A stretch of 64,000 bases of DNA from F1-60-MAGs149 sp037133755 (GCA_037133755.1 JBAXNN010000008.1:1-64000), one strand, 5' to 3'. Counted from the stretch's first letter, positions 39,405 to 48,559 are shown. Translations and numbers: made by a program. The notes: generated by a model not told the origin, from the sequence alone.

Positions 39405-41315
39405 TCAGATCTCGACGCGCGCGCCCATCGTGACCGTGTGATCCGGGGGCACGTGGAAGAAGTCCGTCGAGACCTGTGCGTGGCGATGGAGCAGCGCGAA
39501 GACGCGGCGCGGGAAGCCGATGAAGCCGCGGGACGTGACAGCAACGGTGTCGCGGCCAACGAAGTACGACGTCGTCTCCGGGTCGATGTGGGGTCCGATC
39601 GCGCTCGCCTCGAGCGCGACGGGGACGTTCGGCGACTCGGCAAAGCCGAAGCGCAGGAACACGCGCCACAGGCCCGGGCTGATCTCCGTCGCCTCAGAGC
39701 GATTGGCATCGGTCGCGTACGGCGTGTCAAGCGTCTGCACGGTCAGCAGCACAGTCAGCTCGTGGATGCGGCCGAAGTTGCGGATCGTGGCGATCAGCGG
39801 GCGTGGCACATGGGTGGACGAGGCGACGAGGAACACGCCGGTGCCCTCCGTGCGCTTGTACTTGCCGGCCGCGACCTTCTCGGTGAAGTCATCGGCCGGC
39901 ACGGCCTCGCGCGAGAGCGCGCGCATCATCGCCGTGCGTCCCGTCGACCACGACGAGATGATGATGAACAGGATTGTCGCGACGACCAGCGAGAACCACG
40001 CGCCGTGCGGGATCTTCGACATGTTGGCAGTGAAGAACGCGACGTCGACGATGCCGAGCGGTCCGAAGATCAGCACGATGCGCCACTTCGGCCAGTGCCA
40101 GAGGTGGAAGGCGACGATCACGGCGAGGACCGTGGTGCACACCAACGTACCGGTGACGGCGAGACCATAGGCCGCCGCGAGGTGCTCGGAAGACTTGAAG
40201 ATCAGGATCGTCGCAACCACCGCGAGGTACTGGAACAGCGTGATGACGGGCATGAAGATCTGGCCGCGCACCGTCGCCGACGTCTGCAGCACCTTCATGC
40301 GCGGCAGCAGGCCGAGCTGCATCGCCTGGCGCGTCACGGAATAGGCGCCCGAGATGACGGCTTGGGACGCGATCACCGTGGCGAGCGTGGCGAGGATCAC
40401 GACCGGAATCTCGATCCCACCCGGCACGAGGTGGTAGAAGGGATTGTCGATCAGCTGCGGATTCTCGAGCAGCAGCGCGCCCTGACCGAGGTAGCAGAGC
40501 GTGAGACTCGGGAAGACGATCAGCAGCCACGACAGCGTGATCGGCGGGCGGCCGAAATGCCCCATGTCCGCGTACAGCGCCTCGGCACCGGTGATCGCGA
40601 GCGTGACCGCACTGAGCGCGCCGAACGACAGCAGCGGATGGGCGACGATGAACTCGAAGGCGTAGATCGGCAGGATCGCGCGCACCACGGTCGGGTTCTC
40701 GCGGATGCCGTTGATGCCAATACCCGCGATGACGAGAAACCAGACGAGCATGATCGGGCCGAACAGGCGGCCGACCTTCTCCGTGCCGAAGCGCTGGCCG
40801 AGGAAGAGCGTCGTCAGAATCACGAGCGCGATCACGATCGCATACCGCTCGATCTCGGGAAACTTGAGGCCTGCGCCTTCGACAGCTGACAGCACCGAGA
40901 TGCTCGGTGTCAGCACCGCGTCGCTCATGAAGAGCGAGACCGCGAGGATGCCGACGATGATCACCATCGTGCGCGTCTTGTTCTGCACGAAGCGCAGCGC
41001 GAGCGACTGAAGCGCCAGATCGCCGCCCTCCCCCTTGTTGTTGGCGCGCGTCACGATGATCACGTACTTGATCGTCACGACGATGATCAGTGCCCAGATG
41101 AACATCGAGAGGAGGCCGAGGATGTCCTGCTCGTTCGGCTTCATGCCGAACGTCGAGCTGAAGGCCACCTGCATCGCGTAGAGCGGGCTCGTGCCGATGT
41201 CGCCGTAGATCACCCCGAGCGCGCCGAGCGCGAGGAGTGGCAGTGGCCCGTGCGGGACATGGCTGCCTCCGGAGGTGGCGTGGTTCGAATCGGACAATGC
41301 AGTGCGGCGTCGCAT
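39405..41315 (-). CDS. kup: KUP-family potassium uptake protein, copy 2
   Basis: A 636-residue KUP transporter, paralogous to the following gene. It has LGVIYGDIGTSPLYAMQ, NNKGEGGDLALQSL and SDAVLTPSISVLSAVEG. ATG at 41315 is chosen because a TATACT -10 (41338-41333) lies 17 nt upstream; an in-frame TTG further up would be inside the promoter. A palindrome GCCGGCGCCGGC (41319-41330) sits between the -10 and the ATG and could be an operator, though such GC palindromes arise by chance here. Confidence 0.93.
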   Translation of the reverse strand: MRRRTALSDSNHATSGGSHVPHGPLPLLALGALGVIYGDIGTSPLYAMQVAFSSTFGMKPNEQDILGLLSMFIWALIIVVTIKYVIIVTRANNKGEGGDLALQSLALRFVQNKTRTMVIIVGILAVSLFMSDAVLTPSISVLSAVEGAGLKFPEIERYAIVIALVILTTLFLGQRFGTEKVGRLFGPIMLVWFLVIAGIGINGIRENPTVVRAILPIYAFEFIVAHPLLSFGALSAVTLAITGAEALYADMGHFGRPPITLSWLLIVFPSLTLCYLGQGALLLENPQLIDNPFYHLVPGGIEIPVVILATLATVIASQAVISGAYSVTRQAMQLGLLPRMKVLQTSATVRGQIFMPVITLFQYLAVVATILIFKSSEHLAAAYGLAVTGTLVCTTVLAVIVAFHLWHWPKWRIVLIFGPLGIVDVAFFTANMSKIPHGAWFSLVVATILFIIISSWSTGRTAMMRALSREAVPADDFTEKVAAGKYKRTEGTGVFLVASSTHVPRPLIATIRNFGRIHELTVLLTVQTLDTPYATDANRSEATEISPGLWRVFLRFGFAESPNVPVALEASAIGPHIDPETTSYFVGRDTVAVTSRGFIGFPRRVFALLHRHAQVSTDFFHVPPDHTVTMGARVEI

Positions 41316-41397
41316 ACGGCCGGCGCCGGCTGAGTATACCGCCGCTGCGAACAAACCCCTGCCATAGTTCAGCGATGGCGTTGAAAGGATTCACCCA

Positions 41398-42849
41398 GTG
41401 TTCGTGAACAAGACCCCGCGTTTCGAGCCCCTCTCCGAGGACGCACTCGACACCATCGACCGAGGCTGGAAGCGCCTCGTCTCCGAGGTCGGGATCAAGT
41501 TCGTGCACGAGCCGTCGCTCGAGCTCTTTCGCCGCGAGGGCCAGCGCGTCGAGGACGAGGTGGTCTTCTTCGACCCCGAGTGGATTCTTGAGAAGATCAA
41601 GACGACGCCGACCGAGTTCCGCCTGATCTCGCGCAACCCGGACAAGAACGTGCAGTTCGGCCGCGACAACATGGTCTTCTGCACCGGCCAGTCGATGCCG
41701 TTCTGCGACGACGGCGTCACGGGCCGCCGCGACGGCACGCTCGCCGATGCCGTCCAGCTGCTGCGCGCCGCACAGATGACGCCCGAGATCGACACGCCCG
41801 GCTATCCGATCATCGAGGTCAACGACAAGCCGATCGATTCGCGCCATCTCGACCTGCAGCTCGCGATGTACGAGAACACCGACCTCCCCGTCGGCGCTGC
41901 GCAGATCCACCTCAACGGCGTGATCGACTCGATCGCGATGGCCGAGATGGTGCTCGGCGGCCCCGAGGTGCTCGAGAAGGACGCCGCGGTCTTCGGCACG
42001 ATCAACGCGAACTCGCCGCTGATGTTCGATACGCGCATGCTCGAGTCGCTGTGGATGCTCGCCGAGCGCAATCAGATCGTCAACATCACGCCGTTCATCA
42101 TGATGGGCGCGATGGGTCCGGTCGCCGTGCCGGCCGCACTCGCACAGCAGACCGCCGAGTCGCTGGCGGGCATTGCGCTCGTCCAGGCGATCCGCCCGGG
42201 CTGCCCCGCGATCATGGGCTCGTTCGTCTCGAACACCGACATGAAGTCCGGCTCGCCCGGCTTCGGCGGCCCCGAGGCAGCACTTGGCATCCTCGCCACC
42301 GGCCAGATCGCGCGTCGCCACAACGTCCTGTGGCGCGCCGGCGGTGGTGGCCTCAACGCCAGCCCGGCCGTGGATGGACAGTCGGCCTTCGAGTCGCTCA
42401 ACACGATGGCCCAGTCGTTTCTCGCCGGCGCCAACCTCCAGCTGCACACCACCGGCTGGCTCGAGGGCGGCCTCGTGCACTCGTTCGCCAAGGTCGCGAT
42501 GGACACCGAGATGCTGCGCAACCTGATCGCGGAGTTCACGCCGATCGAATGGACCGACGAGAACCTCGCCTTCGAGGCGCATGCCGAGGTTGGCCACGCC
42601 GGCCACTTCTTCGGTGCCGCGCACACGCTGGAGAACTTCCGCGACTGCTTCTATCGCCCGACGGTCTGGACGACAGACAACTACTCGGCGTGGACGAAGA
42701 AGGGCGGCAAGAACGCCACCGAGCGCGCACTCGACGAGTTCAATCGTTTGCAGGAGGCATGGGCAGAGAACCCGCCCACGCTCGACCCCGATCTTCACGC
42801 CGAGCTGAAGGCGTACACGGATCGGCGTCGCACCGAGCTCGGCGACTAA
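41398..42849 (+). CDS. MttB-family methyltransferase lacking pyrrolysine
   Basis: A 483-residue protein of the trimethylamine methyltransferase (MttB) superfamily, a TIM barrel that moves a methyl group from a quaternary or tertiary amine to a corrinoid protein. Recognisable parts are EVGIKFVHEPSLELFRREG near the start and MGAMGPVAVPAALAQQTAES in the core. There is no in-frame TAG, so it belongs with the non-pyrrolysine members (such as glycine betaine methyltransferase MtgB), not true trimethylamine MttB. No corrinoid protein or reactivator gene is adjacent. GTG at 41398 has AAAGGA 8 nt upstream. Substrate unknown. Confidence 0.85.
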   Translation: MFVNKTPRFEPLSEDALDTIDRGWKRLVSEVGIKFVHEPSLELFRREGQRVEDEVVFFDPEWILEKIKTTPTEFRLISRNPDKNVQFGRDNMVFCTGQSMPFCDDGVTGRRDGTLADAVQLLRAAQMTPEIDTPGYPIIEVNDKPIDSRHLDLQLAMYENTDLPVGAAQIHLNGVIDSIAMAEMVLGGPEVLEKDAAVFGTINANSPLMFDTRMLESLWMLAERNQIVNITPFIMMGAMGPVAVPAALAQQTAESLAGIALVQAIRPGCPAIMGSFVSNTDMKSGSPGFGGPEAALGILATGQIARRHNVLWRAGGGGLNASPAVDGQSAFESLNTMAQSFLAGANLQLHTTGWLEGGLVHSFAKVAMDTEMLRNLIAEFTPIEWTDENLAFEAHAEVGHAGHFFGAAHTLENFRDCFYRPTVWTTDNYSAWTKKGGKNATERALDEFNRLQEAWAENPPTLDPDLHAELKAYTDRRRTELGD

Positions 42850-42855
42850 CGCCTC

Positions 42856-43680
42856 ATGGTCGTCCTGTTCGGCTTGGTCACGGCCTTCTCGTGGGCGTTC
42901 GCCAACGTGTTCACGCAACAGGCGAGCCGGACCAAGACCAAGCCGGCGGTGATCATGTTCTGGGTCTTGATCGTGACGGCAGCAGTGGTGCTGCCCGTCG
43001 CACTGGTCGTCGATCGCCTCGAGGGCCCGTGGACCCCAGCCGGGTTGGGCTGGCCCATTCTCGCCGGCCTGCTCGCCACCGTCGGCTTCTTCCTGCTGCT
43101 GCGCGCGCTGACGAAGGGCAGCCTGAGCGTCGTCGCGCCGATCATCGCCCTCGAGGGCGGTGTCGCGACGCTGCTGTCGATCGCGCTTGGTGAGCGCCCA
43201 TCGGCCGTCCAGTACGTGTTGCTTGGCGTGGCGGTCGTCGGCGCCTTCCTCGTGGCGGTCGAGCCGGGCCGCCGCACGGCGGCTGGGGCTCCCGAAGCGG
43301 TACTCGCAGCGTTCGCCTACGCCGGCGTGCTGATCGCGCTCGGCCAGTCGAACCTGCCCGACCTGACCACCGTCGGCGTCACGCGAACCGTCAGCGTGCT
43401 CGCGATCCTGCCGGCGTTCCTCCTGGTACGCGAGCTGCCGAAGCGCACGAACGTCTACCCGATTCTCTGGTGCGGCCTGCTCGACGCGGTCGGCTTCGCC
43501 TTCTTCGCCTTTGCCGCGTCGATCGGTCCGCTCTCGGTCGCCTCGGTGACGGCCACGCAGTGGGGCACGGCCGCGGCGCTGATCGGCATCATCGGCATGC
43601 GCGAGCGGCTGTACACGAACCAGTACATCGGCATCGCGGTCACGCTCTTCGCAGTGACCGGGCTCGGGCTCTTGTCCTAG
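42856..43680 (+). CDS. EamA/DMT-family transporter
   Basis: A 274-residue protein with about 10 membrane helices in two five-helix halves, as in drug/metabolite exporters (FGLVTAFSWAFANVFTQQAS at the start; the second half begins around EAVLAAFAYAGVLIALGQ). It starts 6 nt after the MttB-like gene, suggesting co-transcription and transport of a related metabolite. The 3' end overlaps the convergent gene by 4 bp. Confidence 0.85.
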   Translation: MVVLFGLVTAFSWAFANVFTQQASRTKTKPAVIMFWVLIVTAAVVLPVALVVDRLEGPWTPAGLGWPILAGLLATVGFFLLLRALTKGSLSVVAPIIALEGGVATLLSIALGERPSAVQYVLLGVAVVGAFLVAVEPGRRTAAGAPEAVLAAFAYAGVLIALGQSNLPDLTTVGVTRTVSVLAILPAFLLVRELPKRTNVYPILWCGLLDAVGFAFFAFAASIGPLSVASVTATQWGTAAALIGIIGMRERLYTNQYIGIAVTLFAVTGLGLLS

Positions 43681-44429
43681 ACGCGACGCTGGAGCGCGGC
43701 GACCGAGGCGGTCGATAGCGGCTCGCGCGTGATGCCCGTCGTTCCGCCACGCGTGGCGAAGGCGGTGATGCGGCCGGCGCGCTCGCCGTGATGCGCGAGC
43801 AGGCGGTGACGGCGGATGTCGTGCACGAGGAAGTCGACGGTCGCGGCGAGGCCATCGACCACGGTGACGTCACCGGCCAGCTCGCGTACCTCATCGGCGT
43901 CGACGTACGCGCTCGGCGTGAGCAATAGGAGCACCGCTACCTCGGGCGCGTGCTTGCGGACGCGCATGAGCAGATCGCGGGCGGGATCGGTACCGCGCTC
44001 GATCAGCGTGACGCTACCGCCGCCGCGCAGCGTGCGGATCGCCTTGGCCAGCACCATCGTCTTGACCTCGTCGGACGAGAACACCGCGGCGATCGGGCGC
44101 CCCTTCGCCTCGGCCAGGGCCGCGCGCAGGCCGCACTCCAGTCCCCGTACGGAGATGCCCTCGAACTCGGGTCGCGCCTCGAAGGATGCGAAGCCGCCGG
44201 CGAGCAGCAGCGCCTTGGCGCCCTCATCGAGGAGCCCCGTCGCGAGATCGTGCACGCGCCGCGTCACCTGATCGGGCCGCCGGCCCGCGTACGGCGCGAA
44301 CGCCTGGTCGGCGACGACGAGGATGTCCTCCTTCGGCAGTTGGGCGCGCAGGAGCTCGGCTCCGCGCACGCCCTCCCAGCCCTCGGCGACGACCCCGATC
44401 GAACCTGCCGGGTCGGCGCTCCAGGTCAC
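43677..44429 (-). CDS. Glutamate-racemase (MurI)-like protein lacking catalytic cysteines
   Basis: A 250-residue protein that follows the Asp/Glu racemase plan: IGVVAEGWEGVRGAELLRAQLP (compare the start of MurI), DILVVADQAFAPYAGRRPDQV, then EGAKALLLAGGFAS where MurI has a CNT motif. The second Cys site (GCTHYP in MurI) reads LLTPSAYVD. Both catalytic Cys are absent and the whole chain has a single Cys, so racemisation is unlikely. It starts at GTG in a GTGA overlap with the GcvT-like gene, implying a joint role. Resemblance to MurI is judged by eye and is moderate. Confidence 0.5.
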   Translation of the reverse strand: MTWSADPAGSIGVVAEGWEGVRGAELLRAQLPKEDILVVADQAFAPYAGRRPDQVTRRVHDLATGLLDEGAKALLLAGGFASFEARPEFEGISVRGLECGLRAALAEAKGRPIAAVFSSDEVKTMVLAKAIRTLRGGGSVTLIERGTDPARDLLMRVRKHAPEVAVLLLLTPSAYVDADEVRELAGDVTVVDGLAATVDFLVHDIRRHRLLAHHGERAGRITAFATRGGTTGITREPLSTASVAALQRRV

Positions 44430-45592
44430 GACCGCGGTCGCTTCTTCTCCGAGTCGTAGATTGGGAATGCAGCGGCCGTCGCCTCGGCGAGAGTCCCGTC
44501 GGGAAGCGCAACCTGTACACGCGTACCGGATGCGACGAGGTCTGCCTCGATGCACGCCATGCCGATCTGCAAATCGACGCTCGGCGAACGACCCGCCGAC
44601 GGCGACAGCAACGTTCCGACATTCCGACCATCGACAAAGACCTCTGCCCCGTAATCCGGTGCCTCATCTCCGTCGACGACCAGCGTCGTGAGGCGGTGCG
44701 TGATGCCCGCGGCCAGCTCATCGACCAGCGCCTGCTTGCCAACGAAGTCACCCGTATCGAGACTGATGGTCCGATCCAGATTCATGTGGAACGGCGAAGT
44801 CTCGCCCACGAAATAGTCGTAGCCGATAAAGATCAGGCCCGACTCGATCCGCAGCGACTCAACCGCAGCCAGACCGTACGGACGGATTCCGTACGCTGCA
44901 CCAGCCGCGAGCAGAGCCTCCCACAACATCTCGGCGCTGTCCTTCGGCACGTAGATCTCGTAGCCGAGCTCGCCCGAGTACCCCGTGCGAGCCAAGTAGC
45001 AGCCGGCAATACCCGCGACCGTGATCGGCTCCGTCGTGAAGCGGAAGTACTTGAGCGACGCGACCTCGAAGTCCGTGAGGCCATCGATCAGGTCACGCGA
45101 CTTGGGACCCTGTACCTGGACGTGCGGCCACTCCTCGGTGCGATCGAGGATTTCGACGTCGAAACCCTGCTGCGTCGAGACACGGCGAAAGTGATCGACG
45201 TCACTCGGCAGCGCGGTCACCACGAGGATGCCGGCACCCGTCTCATCACCGGTGTTGAAGACCACACCGTCGCCGAGCATGCAGCCGTTCTCGTCGAGAA
45301 AGCACGAGTACCGGGCCTGTCCGACGGCAAGGTCAGACATGTCGTTGGCGAAGCAGAAGTCGACGGCCTTGATCGCGTCGTTGCCGCGGAAGATCCACTT
45401 CTGCAACGGCGACTCGTCCCAAACACCAACGGTCTCGCGAACCGCATGGTGCTCGGCAAGTGGATTGCCGAAGTCGGAGATCCAATCCCAGCCCTCCCAC
45501 TCGGCAAAGGTGCCACCCTGACGACGCTGAATCGCGTCAAAGGCCGTCAACCGCAGGCCTTCAGCGCCGGCTGCGTTTTCCTGATCGCTCAT
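44426..45592 (-). CDS. GcvT/DmdA-family aminomethyltransferase-like protein
   Basis: A 388-residue T-protein-fold enzyme of the GcvT, DMSP demethylase and sarcosine/dimethylglycine dehydrogenase C-terminal family, which use tetrahydrofolate to accept a one-carbon unit. Typical segments are WPHVQVQGPKSRDLI, ARTGYSGELGYEIYVP, YGLAAVESLRIESG and the C-terminal LLSPSAGRSPSVDLQIGMA. It is clearly a paralogue of the C-terminal half of the gene just upstream. It starts in an ATGA overlap with that gene and overlaps the MurI-like gene downstream. Substrate unknown; a methylated amine or sulfonium compound is likely. Confidence 0.8.
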   Translation of the reverse strand: MSDQENAAGAEGLRLTAFDAIQRRQGGTFAEWEGWDWISDFGNPLAEHHAVRETVGVWDESPLQKWIFRGNDAIKAVDFCFANDMSDLAVGQARYSCFLDENGCMLGDGVVFNTGDETGAGILVVTALPSDVDHFRRVSTQQGFDVEILDRTEEWPHVQVQGPKSRDLIDGLTDFEVASLKYFRFTTEPITVAGIAGCYLARTGYSGELGYEIYVPKDSAEMLWEALLAAGAAYGIRPYGLAAVESLRIESGLIFIGYDYFVGETSPFHMNLDRTISLDTGDFVGKQALVDELAAGITHRLTTLVVDGDEAPDYGAEVFVDGRNVGTLLSPSAGRSPSVDLQIGMACIEADLVASGTRVQVALPDGTLAEATAAAFPIYDSEKKRPRS

Positions 45593-47586
45593 GACCGCGG
45601 TCTCCTCTTCTCGGGGTCGTAGATCGGGTACGTGTCGGTGTACGCCGGGACGAGACGGCCGTCGGGCAGCGCCACCTCGACGCGATTGCCCGGCTCGGCC
45701 AGCTCGGCCTCGATGCACGCCATGCCGATCAGGCGATCGACGCTCGGCGAGCGTCCCGCCGACGGCGACAGCAGCTTGCCGACACCGCGACCGTTGACGA
45801 AGACATCGGCGCCGTAGTCCGGCGCCTCGTTGCCCGCGACGACGAGCGTCGTGAGGCGATGCGTGATGCCCGCGGCCAGCTCGTCGACGAGCGCCTGCTT
45901 GCCGTTGAAGTCGCCCGTCTCCAGGTTGATCGTCCGGTCCAGGTTCATATGGAACGGCGAGGTCAGGCCCTGGAAGTAGTCGTAGCCGATGAAGATCAGG
46001 CCCGACTCGATGCGGAGCGACTCGACGGCGGCGAGGCCGTACTGACGGATGCCGCGCGACGCGCCCTCGTTGAGGAGCTCCTGCCAGAGCGCTTCGGCGC
46101 CGGCCTTCGGCACGTAGATCTCGTAGCCGAGCTCGCCCGAGTAGCCAGTGCGGGCCAGGTAGCAGCCCGCGATGCCGCCGATCGTGATCGGCTCCGTCGT
46201 GAAGCGGAAGTACTTGAGCGAGTCGACGTCGAAGTCGGTCATCGCGCTGATCAGCTCGCGCGACTTCGGACCCTGCACCTGGATGTGCGGCCACTCCTCG
46301 GTGCGGTCGAGGATCTCGACGTCAAAGCCCTGCTGCTTCGAGACGCGGCGGAACTGGTCCACGTCGCTCGGCAGTGCGGTCACCACGAGGATGCCGGCAC
46401 CGGTCTCGTCGCCCGTGTTGAAGGCGACGCCGTCGCCGAGCATGCGACCGTACTCGTCGACGAAGCACGAGTAGCGGGCCTGGCCGACCTGCATCGAGGC
46501 CATGTCGTTGGCGAAGCAGTAGTCGACGGCCTTGAGCGCGTCGGGTCCGCGGAAGATCCACTTCTGCAGCGGTGACTCGTCCCAGATGCCGACGGTCTCG
46601 CGGACCGCGTGGTGCTCGTCGATCGGATCGCCGAAGTCAGAGATCCAGTCCCAGCCCTCCCACTCGGCGAAGGTGCCGCCGTTGCGGCGCAGAATCGCGT
46701 CGAAGGCTGTCTTGCGCAGACCCTCGGTCGAGACCTGCGGGGCGGGCGCCTCGACGATCGCGATGCCGGCGGCCTCAGCGGGAGGTGAACCCTCCTGATC
46801 GGCGGCAGCGACCGGGGTGTCGACGGGGATGATCACGATCGGCGCCTGGCGCAGGTCCGGCGGCTGATGGCCCGGCGGCAGCACCTCGGACACGCCCAAC
46901 AGAGCGCGCGCGGCGGCCGGATTCGGCAGCGTGCGGTACTCCTCGAGGCAGCGCATAGGCTCCTGGTCGAGGTTGCGGCGGATGCGGCGATAGCGGGCCT
47001 GCGCACCGGCACCGAGGCCCGGCGTCGAGAAGATCGCCTGCTCGACGTACGACTCAATCACCTTGTTGCCGAGCAGCTTGACGTCGGCCTCGCGGGCCTT
47101 GCCCGTGAGCGGGTTGTACAGCACGACGCACTTGATGGTGTCGAGGAACGAGTTCCACGTCGACAGCACGACGGGACCACGGACGCGAATGCCTGTCTCG
47201 GGGATCGCGAGGTGCGTGATGCGGCGGTCATTGATCGTGTGGATCAGCGACTCAGCGGTCGGCGACATGATGCTGACGAACTTGTGCATCGGCCACACGT
47301 CGAGCTGGTTCCAGTCGCCGGGCTCGCAATCGACGCCGATCATGTACGTGTCGGCGTAGCGGAAGAAGTTCGCATTGCCCCGCGTCTCGCGCAAGTGGTC
47401 GTAGAACAGCGTGTTCGTGCCGCCGATCAGGTTCGAGCAGCCAACGGCGTCCATCGGCGTGCCCATCACCACGCAGAAGCGGTCGCCGTTCTTGTAGCCA
47501 CCGGGCCAGAGGGTGTTCAGCGGAGCGGAAACGCCGTCGCGCTCGACGGAGAAGTCCTCGGAATTGAGTGCGTAGGACGAATGCAT
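45589..47586 (-). CDS. Fusion of an unknown N-terminal domain with a GcvT/DmdA-like domain
   Basis: A 665-residue protein. Residues 1-225 form a domain I do not recognise (GTPMDAVGCSNLIGGTNTLF, RRITHLAIPETGIRVRGP, FLDTIKCVVLYNPLTGKARE). A Pro/Ala/Val-rich linker spans about 230-285. Residues 285-665 are a GcvT-like domain very similar to the next gene (shared blocks include EWEGWDWISDFG and DESPLQKWIFRG), pointing to recent duplication. Its ATG is 6 nt after TAGGAT. It heads a coupled set: fusion, GcvT-like, MurI-like. Confidence 0.75.
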   Translation of the reverse strand: MHSSYALNSEDFSVERDGVSAPLNTLWPGGYKNGDRFCVVMGTPMDAVGCSNLIGGTNTLFYDHLRETRGNANFFRYADTYMIGVDCEPGDWNQLDVWPMHKFVSIMSPTAESLIHTINDRRITHLAIPETGIRVRGPVVLSTWNSFLDTIKCVVLYNPLTGKAREADVKLLGNKVIESYVEQAIFSTPGLGAGAQARYRRIRRNLDQEPMRCLEEYRTLPNPAAARALLGVSEVLPPGHQPPDLRQAPIVIIPVDTPVAAADQEGSPPAEAAGIAIVEAPAPQVSTEGLRKTAFDAILRRNGGTFAEWEGWDWISDFGDPIDEHHAVRETVGIWDESPLQKWIFRGPDALKAVDYCFANDMASMQVGQARYSCFVDEYGRMLGDGVAFNTGDETGAGILVVTALPSDVDQFRRVSKQQGFDVEILDRTEEWPHIQVQGPKSRELISAMTDFDVDSLKYFRFTTEPITIGGIAGCYLARTGYSGELGYEIYVPKAGAEALWQELLNEGASRGIRQYGLAAVESLRIESGLIFIGYDYFQGLTSPFHMNLDRTINLETGDFNGKQALVDELAAGITHRLTTLVVAGNEAPDYGADVFVNGRGVGKLLSPSAGRSPSVDRLIGMACIEAELAEPGNRVEVALPDGRLVPAYTDTYPIYDPEKRRPRS

Positions 47587-47592
47587 GAAGGG

Positions 47593-47598
47593 ATCCTA
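47593..47598 (-). promoter_or_regulatory. -10 hexamer TAGGAT, leaderless-type
   Basis: TAGGAT on the minus strand is followed by 6 nt (CCCTTC) and the ATG at 47586. Confidence 0.5.
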
Positions 47599-47628
47599 GA
47601 CCGAATCCGTCATCTCGTGCATGTGCGA

Positions 47629-48279
47629 CTAGTTCATACGCGCGCCGAGACGACGGTGCTCGAACTCCATCACCTTCATGTCGCGATCGCCGAGCGGCAA
47701 CTCGAGCCGCAGCTGCGCGGCCTTGAGCGACCGCCCCACGTCGCCACGACGCTCATACGACGCAACGAGGTTCGACAGGATGCGCAGCGCCGTCAGGTGC
47801 ACCGGCGTCTGCACGATGCGGCCCGGGGGCGGCGGATCGGCGAGCAGTACACCGCCCTTGAACGGGTCGAGCAGAATCGGATCGCCATCGCCGAACCAGC
47901 CCACGACGTAGTGCCCGGGCAGGCCGACGCCGCGGATCGGGATGCCGACGCGGCGTCCCACCTCGATCCAGACGACGCTGAGCAGGATGGGCAGGCCGCG
48001 CTTGCGTTCGAGCACCAGATCCAGCATCGAATTGTCGGGATGGTCGTAGTCCTCGACGTCGCCGAGGAAGCCCTCGCGGCGTCCCAGCACCGTGCGGAGC
48101 GCCTCGATCTGCTCGAGGCCGGTCTCCCCCACGCCGTTCAGCACGACCTCGCCGGCCAGCCGGTCGAGCTCGGCCAGCGCCAGTTCCTGATCCACCTCGC
48201 GCAGCGCACCCGCGATCGCCAGCGCGAGCAGGTCGAGCGTGGGCGCGTCGGTGCGCGCGAGTTGTGCAAATCGGTTCAT
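47629..48279 (-). CDS. SirB1-like transglutaminase-core/TPR protein
   Basis: A 216-residue member of the SirB1/transglutaminase-like N family. It shows YDHPDNSMLDLVLERKRGLPILLSVVWIEV and GVGLPGHYVVG, hallmarks of the family, and a TPR-like tail. The usual catalytic Cys of transglutaminases is not seen in this core, and family function is poorly known. It sits 42 nt upstream of the GcvT fusion gene, which has its own -10, so co-expression is uncertain. ATG at 48279 has GAGAG just upstream. Confidence 0.75.
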   Translation of the reverse strand: MNRFAQLARTDAPTLDLLALAIAGALREVDQELALAELDRLAGEVVLNGVGETGLEQIEALRTVLGRREGFLGDVEDYDHPDNSMLDLVLERKRGLPILLSVVWIEVGRRVGIPIRGVGLPGHYVVGWFGDGDPILLDPFKGGVLLADPPPPGRIVQTPVHLTALRILSNLVASYERRGDVGRSLKAAQLRLELPLGDRDMKVMEFEHRRLGARMN

Positions 48280-48369
48280 CTCTCGTATCTTCGCGCGTCT
48301 ACCCGGCGCGAGACTGGCGCAACCCCACATCAGGGGATCCAGACCAGCTCGGCGATCAGCGTCGATTTG

Positions 48370-48397
48370 GACACCATGGGCCCGGGCCCATCGTGTC
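48370..48397. repeat. Palindrome copy A (GACAC.ATGGGCCCGGGCCCAT.GTGTC)
   Basis: A 28-bp inverted repeat with a perfect 16-bp core, ATGGGCCCGGGCCCAT (48376-48391), and outer arms GACAC/GTGTC with one mismatched pair. Confidence 0.8.
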
Positions 48398-48559
48398 AGG
48401 AGTGCTGCGTGATCGTTCTGCGCGCTGCACGCGCGTTCCGATGCGTCCCGCGCCTGCCGCTCCGTCGCTGAACGCGCAACGCCTGTATTGACCGGTGAGG
48501 AATCGGCCTGAGTGTCCGAGTCTTCGGTCGCAATTGCGTGCGCGTTTCACCACAGATCA

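Noticed and set aside
41319..41330. GCCGGCGCCGGC as a kup operator
   Set aside because: It is a perfect palindrome near the promoter, but short GC palindromes of this kind are expected by chance in this base composition, so it is mentioned only within the gene entry.
41398..42849. Pyrrolysine-containing trimethylamine methyltransferase
   Set aside because: There is no in-frame TAG within the 483-codon gene, so it is a non-pyrrolysine family member.
45593..46294. N-terminal extension of the second GcvT-like gene to 46294
   Set aside because: The extra frame lies antiparallel-free but inside the upstream fusion gene in another phase and codes for an Arg/Ala/Gly-rich shadow; the ATG at 45592 sits in a normal ATGA overlap.
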